From assembly GCF_004912275.1 (NCBI RefSeq), contig NZ_STGY01000062.1:1-51404 (forward strand): DNA of 51,404 bases. The letters run 5' to 3'. Made by a program: the position numbers and the translations under genes. The DNA is from Glycomyces buryatensis. Its GTDB lineage: Bacteria > Actinomycetota > Actinomycetes > Mycobacteriales > Micromonosporaceae. The number at the start of each line of letters is the position of its first letter. Within the stretch, counting starts at the first letter, position 1. The notes below the pieces were generated by a model. That model saw only the letters and a list, made by a program, of their open reading frames with translations. It was not told where the DNA came from and searched no databases. Shown here piece after piece: positions 46,754 through 51,404 of the stretch.

Positions 46754-47800
46754 GTGCTTATCACTCAGCGGCCCACGCTCTCCGAGCAGCAGATCAGCCC
46801 GACCCGCTCCAAGTTCACCATCGAACCCCTGGAGCCCGGTTTCGGCTACACGCTCGGCAACTCGCTGCGGCGCACCCTGCTGTCGTCCATTCCGGGCGCG
46901 GCGGTCACGTCGATCAAGATCGACGGCGTCCTGCACGAGTTCTCCACCATTCCCGGCGTGAAAGAAGACGTCGTCGAACTGGTGCTGAACGTCAAGCAGA
47001 TCTGCGTCTCCTCCGAGAGCGACGAGCCGGCCACCATGTACCTGCGCAAGGAAGGCCCCGGCGAAGTCCTCGCCGGAGACATCCAGCCGCCCGCCGGCGT
47101 GCAGGTCCACAACCCCGAGCTCAAGCTCGCGACCCTCAATTCCAAGGGCCGCATTGACATGGAGTTCGTGGTCGAGCGCGGACGAGGCTACGTCTCGGCC
47201 CCGCAGAACAAGGCTGACACGAACGAGATCGGCCGCATCCCGGTCGACTCGATCTACTCGCCGGTCCTCAAGGTGGCCTACTCGGTCGACGCGACCCGCG
47301 TCGAGCAGCGCACCGACTTCGACAAGCTCACCGTCGACGTCGAGTCCAAGGCGTCCACGACGCCGCGCACCGCGCTCGCCTCCGCCGGTTCGACTCTCGT
47401 AGAGCTCTTCGGGCTCTACCGCGAGCTCGACACCGAGGCCGAGGGCATCGACGTCGGGCCCAGCCCGGCCGACCAGCAGCTGGCCGCCGATCTGGCCCTA
47501 CCGATCGAGGACCTGGACATGACCGTCCGGTCCTACAACTGCCTCAAGCGCGAGGGCGTCAACACCGTTGGCGAACTCATCAACCGCACCGAGGCCGACC
47601 TGCTCGATATAAGGAATTTCGGGCAGAAGTCGATCGACGAGGTCAAGATGAAGCTCGCCGGCATGGGCCTGAGCCTCAAGGACTCGCCCGGCACCTTCGA
47701 CCCGAGCGAGGCCGCCGTGGCCTACGGGTCCGAAGAGGCCCCCGAGGGCGATGAGTTCGAAGACGACGGTGAAGACCTGCGCGAGACCGAGCAGCTCTAG
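46754..47800 (+). CDS. rpoA: RNA polymerase alpha subunit
   Basis: 348 residues from GTG 46754, after AAAGGAAAC. The N-terminal assembly domain ([40 protein letters not shown]) is joined by an acidic linker to the C-terminal domain ([40 protein letters not shown]) that contacts UP elements and activators. An acidic tail ends the protein. rplQ follows after 70 nt. Confidence 0.97.
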   Translation: MLITQRPTLSEQQISPTRSKFTIEPLEPGFGYTLGNSLRRTLLSSIPGAAVTSIKIDGVLHEFSTIPGVKEDVVELVLNVKQICVSSESDEPATMYLRKEGPGEVLAGDIQPPAGVQVHNPELKLATLNSKGRIDMEFVVERGRGYVSAPQNKADTNEIGRIPVDSIYSPVLKVAYSVDATRVEQRTDFDKLTVDVESKASTTPRTALASAGSTLVELFGLYRELDTEAEGIDVGPSPADQQLAADLALPIEDLDMTVRSYNCLKREGVNTVGELINRTEADLLDIRNFGQKSIDEVKMKLAGMGLSLKDSPGTFDPSEAAVAYGSEEAPEGDEFEDDGEDLRETEQL

Positions 47801-47870
47801 AGCCGCCCGACACTGTGGCGGTCGGTTCCGTAAAACGGCCGGCCGCGCCAACCATTAGAGGAGCAAGACG

Positions 47871-48224
47871 ATGCCCAAACCTACTAAGGGCCCGCGCCTG
47901 GGCGGATCCCCGGCCCACGAAAAGCTGATGCTGTCGGGCCTCGCGGCCTCGCTGTTCGAGCACGGCAGCATCACCACCACGCTGACGAAGGCTCGTCGGC
48001 TGCGTCCCTACGCCGAGCGTCTGATCACGTACGGCAAGAAGGGCAGCCTCCACCACCGCCGCCTGGCGCTGGCGAAGCTGCGCAACAAGGACGCGACGCA
48101 CGACCTGTTCGAGCAGGTCGCCCCGCGTTTCGCCGCCCGCGAGGGCGGCTACACCCGGATCATCAAGGCCGGGAACCGCAAGGGCGACAACGCGCCGATG
48201 GCGATCATCGAGCTGGTCGACTAG
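47871..48224 (+). CDS. rplQ: 50S ribosomal protein L17
   Basis: 117 residues. [58 protein letters not shown] and the C-terminal [20 protein letters not shown] are the family core, without the long C-terminal extension of mycobacterial L17. ATG 47871 follows GAGGAG. A strong terminator lies 11 nt after the stop. Confidence 0.97.
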   Translation: MPKPTKGPRLGGSPAHEKLMLSGLAASLFEHGSITTTLTKARRLRPYAERLITYGKKGSLHHRRLALAKLRNKDATHDLFEQVAPRFAAREGGYTRIIKAGNRKGDNAPMAIIELVD

Positions 48225-48234
48225 CACGGCAATG

Positions 48235-48271
48235 AACCGCGCGCAGGGCTTATGCTCTGCGCGCGGTTTGC
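48235..48271 (+). terminator. terminator of the rpoA-rplQ operon
   Basis: A perfect 12-bp stem, AACCGCGCGCAG with its complement (48257-48268), encloses a 10-nt loop. It lies 11 nt after rplQ and 23 nt before truA, so truA may rely on read-through or its own promoter. Confidence 0.85.
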
Positions 48272-48293
48272 TTTATCCGGGAGGGGATGCGCG

Positions 48294-49184
48294 GTGGACA
48301 AGTCTGTGGACGAGGGCGCGGGTGAAGGCACGGGTGAAGACGTGGACGAGCGAGTGGACGGGGCCCGGCCGACGACCCGGCTGCGGCTCGGCGTCGCCTA
48401 CGACGGGGCCGACTTCTCGGGCTGGGCGCTCCAGCCCGGGTTGAGAACCGTGGCGGCCGAGGTGATCCGGGGCCTGGAATTGCTCTTCGGGGAGCTGCGG
48501 GACTTCACCGTGGCCGGGCGGACGGACGCCGGGGTGCATGCGACCGGGCAGGTCGTGCACGTGGACGTGCCCACCGCGAAATGGGAAGACCTGCGAGAGC
48601 GGCTGCTGTGGCGCCTGCGCGGCATCCTCCCTCCCGACGTCCGGGTCACCGCAGCCGAGGCCGTGGACCCTTCGTTCAACGCGCGTTTCGCCGCCCATTG
48701 GCGGCGCTACCGGTACCGGGTCGCGGACGCGACCTACGGCGTGAACCCGTTGCGGCGCTTGGACACCCTCGCTCATCCTCGACCGCTCGACGTGGAGCGG
48801 ATGCACGCGGCCTGCCAGCGCCTGCTCGGCGAGCACGACTTCGTGGGCTTCTGCAAGCAGCGAGAGGGCGCGACGACGATCCGCGAACTTCAGCAGTACG
48901 ACTGGACTCGCGATGAGGACGGCGTGGCGGTGGCGACGGTCCGCGCGGACGCCTTCTGCCACTCCATGGTCCGCAGCCTGGTCGGCGCGGCCCTGGCGGT
49001 GGGCGACGGCAGGCGGGACGAGGACTGGCTCGCGTCGATACTCCAGCTCGGTGAACGCGCCAATGACGTCCATGTGGTCGGCCCGCACGGCCTCACGCTC
49101 CTGGAGGTCGACTACTCCGAGGACTCGGAAGACTGGAAGACTCGGATCGACCTGACCAGGCGAGTGCGCACCCTCGGCAATTGA
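48294..49184 (+). CDS. truA: tRNA pseudouridine(38-40) synthase
   Basis: Isomerises U38-U40 in tRNA anticodon arms. 296 residues from GTG 48294, with GGAGGGG upstream. An acidic, low-complexity tail (residues 1-26) precedes the fold. Catalytic D78 is in AGRTDAGVHATGQVVH; FNARFAAHWRRYRYRV, LLGEHDFVGFCK and FCHSMVRSLVGAALAVG are family blocks. Its place after rplQ is conserved in bacteria. Confidence 0.95.
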   Translation: MDKSVDEGAGEGTGEDVDERVDGARPTTRLRLGVAYDGADFSGWALQPGLRTVAAEVIRGLELLFGELRDFTVAGRTDAGVHATGQVVHVDVPTAKWEDLRERLLWRLRGILPPDVRVTAAEAVDPSFNARFAAHWRRYRYRVADATYGVNPLRRLDTLAHPRPLDVERMHAACQRLLGEHDFVGFCKQREGATTIRELQQYDWTRDEDGVAVATVRADAFCHSMVRSLVGAALAVGDGRRDEDWLASILQLGERANDVHVVGPHGLTLLEVDYSEDSEDWKTRIDLTRRVRTLGN

Positions 49185-49268
49185 CTTCCTCTGGCTGTCA
49201 CCGTTTCGTCCGCGGAACTGCGATTCGGATTCACTCCAAAGACAGGCGCAGGCCCCAGGTCGAGCGCC

Positions 49269-49472
49269 ATGGGACCAATCAGGACCGCAGGGGCGGTGAC
49301 GGCCGTGTCGGCCGTGTCGGCCGTGGCCCTGTTCGTGGCCGTCCCCGACTCCGCCGGCGCCCACCCCCACTCGGCCTGCATGCTGACCTGCCGATACGAA
49401 GGTTATCCACAGGCGGCAAAAAAGTTTTGGTGGGTCCTTGGTGCGCATGATGTGATTGTGTTTTTGAAGTAG
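49269..49472 (+). CDS. short secreted ORF, probable remnant of a duplicated secreted gene
   Basis: 67 codons. Residues 1-32 form a Sec signal peptide, AGAVTAVSAVSAVALFVAVP then AGAHP, which closely matches the signal peptide of the downstream glycerophosphodiesterase (GAVTAVVTSALFVALPSPAE then AHP), with similarity also at the DNA level. The last 35 residues (CMLTCRYEGYPQAAKKFWWV...) do not match and lie in less GC-rich DNA. No convincing ribosome binding site. It could be a truncated paralogue or a small secreted peptide. Confidence 0.4.
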   Translation: MGPIRTAGAVTAVSAVSAVALFVAVPDSAGAHPHSACMLTCRYEGYPQAAKKFWWVLGAHDVIVFLK

Positions 49473-49564
49473 TGGCACCAATTCCGGCTAGTCGAGTTGG
49501 TGTCGGCCAGTGCAGGATCGGCGGTAAGAACATTGGGTTATCCCGGGAGCCGCCCCCGAAGATC

Positions 49565-49586
49565 GCACGCGGAGGCCGCCGCGTGC
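49565..49586. terminator. hairpin (first of pair)
   Basis: GCACGCGG (49565-49572) pairs with CCGCGTGC (49579-49586) around a 6-nt loop. No T tract. Confidence 0.5.
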
Positions 49587-49618
49587 GGCTCCTGCACCGG
49601 CACCTCGCGAGGAAGAAC

Positions 49619-49649
49619 GCGGGCGGCCGACATCCAGTCGGCCGCCCGC
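49619..49649. terminator. strong hairpin (second of pair)
   Basis: GCGGGCGGCCGAC (49619-49631) pairs perfectly with GTCGGCCGCCCGC (49637-49649) around ATCCA. A 13-bp GC stem of this kind is likely to terminate transcripts arriving from upstream. Confidence 0.75.
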
Positions 49650-49840
49650 AATACAACTCAACAGTGCGGTCGAACCACTGAGTTCGCGGTTTTTGGTACG
49701 GGGAACCTTCACATCTCCGTGACTGCTTCGGCTTGATCGGATCGGGCTTCTCAGTGCTCGTGGTAGTCGGTCATCGTCTAGTCCGATTCCGGATGGGCGG
49801 TGTTCACCTGGGGTGCAGGCGCTGCCGCGAAGCTGAGGCA

Positions 49841-50890
49841 ATGAGACGCTTTCTCACTGTCGGCGCGGTGACGGCTGTCGTCACCTCCGCGCTGTTCGTC
49901 GCCCTTCCCTCTCCCGCAGAAGCCCACCCCAATCGCGACTTCGATTTGCAGGCCCACCGCGGCGGGCTCGGGCTCGTCGTGGAGAACACGCTTCCGGCCT
50001 TCGCGAACGCCCTCGAACTCGGCGTCAGCACACTCGAACTCGACGTGCAGATCACTGAGGACGGTCATGCCGTCGTCACCCACGACCGCAAGGTCAACGG
50101 CGGCAAGTGCCTCGACACCGGACCGGCCTTCGCGGGCGACTCCGAGCACCCGTATGTCGGCAAGTACATCAAGGACCTGACGCTCGAACAGGTCTGGCAG
50201 CTCGACTGCGGCACCCAGACGCAGGCGGACTTCCCCGGCCAGGTGGCCGCGCCCGGCGAGCGCATGCCGCTGCTGAGCCAGGTGTTCGACCTGGTCGATG
50301 CCTATCGGGCCCACAAGGTCACGTTGAACATTGAGACCAAGGTGGAGGCCGGGGCGCCGGAGGAGACGGCACCTCGCGAGGCGTTCGCGGAGACGGTCGC
50401 GGCGGATGTCGAGGCGGCGGACATCGCCGACCAGGTGACGGTCCAGAGCTTCGACTGGGGCGCGCTCATGCTCATGGGCGAGACTGCTCCGGAGCTGCCA
50501 CTGGTGGCGCTCACCAATTACGATTTCCTCCAGGTCGGCCAGGAGGGGGCCTCTCCGTGGTTGGGAGGCATCGACATCGATGATTTCGGTGGCGACCCGA
50601 TCGCGGCGGTGGACAGCTTCGGGGTGGCGGCGTTTTCACCGGTGCACGGGTTCCCGCAGAACGGCACCGTGGACGACCCCGACTACGAGCCGTACGTGAC
50701 CGCCGAGATGGTGGACCACGCCCACGAGTCGGGGATCGCGGTGGTCCCGTGGACGGTCGATGACGAGGCCACCATGCGCTCGCTCATCGATGCCGGGGTG
50801 GACGGCATCATCACCGACTACCCGGACGTGCTGCGAGAGGTCATGCGGGACTACGGCTTCAAGCTCCCCAAGCGGTACCACCTCCACTGA
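49841..50890 (+). CDS. secreted glycerophosphodiester phosphodiesterase
   Basis: 349 residues from ATG 49841. A Sec signal peptide (1-28, cleavage after AEA) is followed by a GDPD TIM barrel: H39-R40 in LQAHRGGLG, E49-N50 in VVENTLPAF, E66 and D68 in TLELDVQITEDG, and H81-D82 in VVTHDRKVNG are the catalytic and metal residues. It releases glycerol 3-phosphate from glycerophosphodiesters outside the cell. An in-frame start at 49733 would put over 30 extra residues before the signal peptide. GCTGAGG precedes the ATG. Apparently transcribed alone. Confidence 0.92.
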   Translation: MRRFLTVGAVTAVVTSALFVALPSPAEAHPNRDFDLQAHRGGLGLVVENTLPAFANALELGVSTLELDVQITEDGHAVVTHDRKVNGGKCLDTGPAFAGDSEHPYVGKYIKDLTLEQVWQLDCGTQTQADFPGQVAAPGERMPLLSQVFDLVDAYRAHKVTLNIETKVEAGAPEETAPREAFAETVAADVEAADIADQVTVQSFDWGALMLMGETAPELPLVALTNYDFLQVGQEGASPWLGGIDIDDFGGDPIAAVDSFGVAAFSPVHGFPQNGTVDDPDYEPYVTAEMVDHAHESGIAVVPWTVDDEATMRSLIDAGVDGIITDYPDVLREVMRDYGFKLPKRYHLH

Positions 50891-51130
50891 TCGGAGGGCC
50901 TGGACGGGGTCGGTGGCCTGCACCATCCGACCGCCTGTGCGGGTCTGTCGGCGGGGGCAGGCGCAAGGCGTAGTCGAGCACGGGTCCGTCTTGGTCGTCA
51001 TGATCGTCTTGCCTCCTTCCATTGTCCCGCTTCCCGTCTCCCGCTTCGGGCATCACACATCGGCCCTCGGCTGCTAGCTTTCGTGCCGCTCGGTCGCGCT
51101 CTTCAGCGCTCTGAGGGGCTTCGCGTCTCG
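50891..51130. other. stretch after the GDPD gene without a secure gene
   Basis: No confident gene. On the minus strand an ATG at 50996-50998 follows AAGGAGG and opens a frame starting MTTKTDPCSTTPCACP that runs into the end of the GDPD gene (stop at 50636). The ribosome binding site is good but the frame is mostly antisense to a real gene. GCTAGC at 51074-51079 is isolated. Confidence 0.35.
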
Positions 51131-51404
51131 GGCCGGTTCGTTCCGGTCAGGCCCATCGAGGCGCATGACCGTCACCGATCGGTGCCGGTAGCACGATGCC
51201 GATCAACGAGCATCACTCTCACCGGTTCGTACCCGCCGGGCGATGCCCACCGAGGAGCCTTGCGTTCACCGGTTTGTACCGGCCGGGCGGCGCCCATCGT
51301 GGAGTCTCCCTTTGACCGGTCGGTGCCGGTGGAACGTTGCCGTTCAACGAGCGTCCCGCTGACCGTTCCGTTCGGCCGGGTGAAGCCCCGCTAACGGGTA
51401 TCGC
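51131..51404. repeat. 47-bp tandem repeat array, truncated by the window
   Basis: Four units of exactly 47 bp (51173-51219, 51220-51266, 51267-51313, 51314-51360) are flanked by a 42-bp variant (51131-51172) and a partial unit (51361-51404). Units start CACCGG or GACCGG (CACCGATC in the first). Several carry a short hairpin such as CCGGT-TTGT-ACCGG. Two subtypes occur: one with CAACGAGC in the middle (first and fourth), one with CCCA(T/C)CG. The period is not a multiple of three, so it is unlikely to be coding. Confidence 0.9.

Larger units (their letters stand above)
49473..49840. other. noncoding stretch with two strong hairpins
   Basis: No credible gene in 368 nt; overlapping open frames lack ribosome binding sites. 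It contains the hairpins at 49565-49586 and 49619-49649, and probably the promoter of the following gene near 49740-49800, which I cannot place with confidence. Confidence 0.5.

Noticed and set aside
51083-51394. 103-codon open frame across the 47-bp repeats
   Set aside because: The repeat period is not a multiple of three, so each unit is read in a different frame, and there is no ribosome binding site.
51131-51404. CRISPR array
   Set aside because: Repeats abut directly with no unique spacers, units diverge internally, and no cas genes are near.

Overview
The window is a chromosomal segment of a high-GC actinomycete. Evidence: GC-rich third codon positions, frequent GTG and TTG starts, HU with a long Lys/Ala tail, an IclR regulator divergent from leuCD, a SigE-family sigma factor, a free-standing Streptomyces-like S4 protein, and many start codons with a -10 hexamer 6-7 nt upstream (leaderless mRNAs). 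Gene order around ndgR-leuCD-hup-plsC-gpsA-ddl resembles Streptomyces and relatives. I cannot name a genus; the mixture of features would fit a less-studied family such as Glycomycetaceae (inference only).

Layout. 1-1140: edge of an unknown gene, an uncertain Pro/Thr-rich ORF and a small membrane protein. 1140-4320: argG with a palindromic operator in its promoter, then a lipoprotein coupled to mazG. 4441-7902: ectABCD (ectoine and 5-hydroxyectoine synthesis) behind an AT-rich palindrome and direct repeats. 8052-10150: SigE-family sigma factor and a large one-pass membrane protein, probably its anti-sigma factor. 10525-14839: tRNA-Gln followed by an accessory-looking stretch (SLOG-like protein, lipoprotein, membrane protein, MafI-like protein, apparently frameshifted membrane protein). 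14940-19617: secreted sugar dehydrogenase, Nudix hydrolase, NarL-type two-component system with a membrane-anchored DUF4097-like protein.

19696-31836 is an amino-acid degradation block: hmgA, an unknown gene coupled to fahA, an Lrp regulator, then hppD followed 14 nt later by hutU, an M20 amidohydrolase, hutF, hutI and hutH. Tyrosine and histidine catabolism appear to share one transcription unit. The histidine route goes through HutF to N-formylglutamate, and the M20 enzyme stands where HutG would be expected. A four-copy 29-bp tandem repeat lies between fahA and lrp.

31857-34444: PIN-toxin/antitoxin pair, a CHAD protein, and between them a 38-bp near-perfect palindrome; a serine hydrolase follows. 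34553-38145: ndgR-type regulator, leuC, leuD, hupB. 38286-41083: alditol-oxidase-like flavoenzyme, a Nudix protein with a degenerate phosphatase half, an OB-fold-like small protein and a small membrane protein. 41420-44256: plsC-gpsA-ddl operon. 44446-49184: rpsD, infA, rpmJ, rpsM, rpsK, rpoA, rplQ, truA, with rpsD displaced from its usual place between rpsK and rpoA. 49269-51404: a short secreted ORF that looks like a duplicated head of the following secreted glycerophosphodiesterase gene, then a 47-bp tandem repeat array running off the window.
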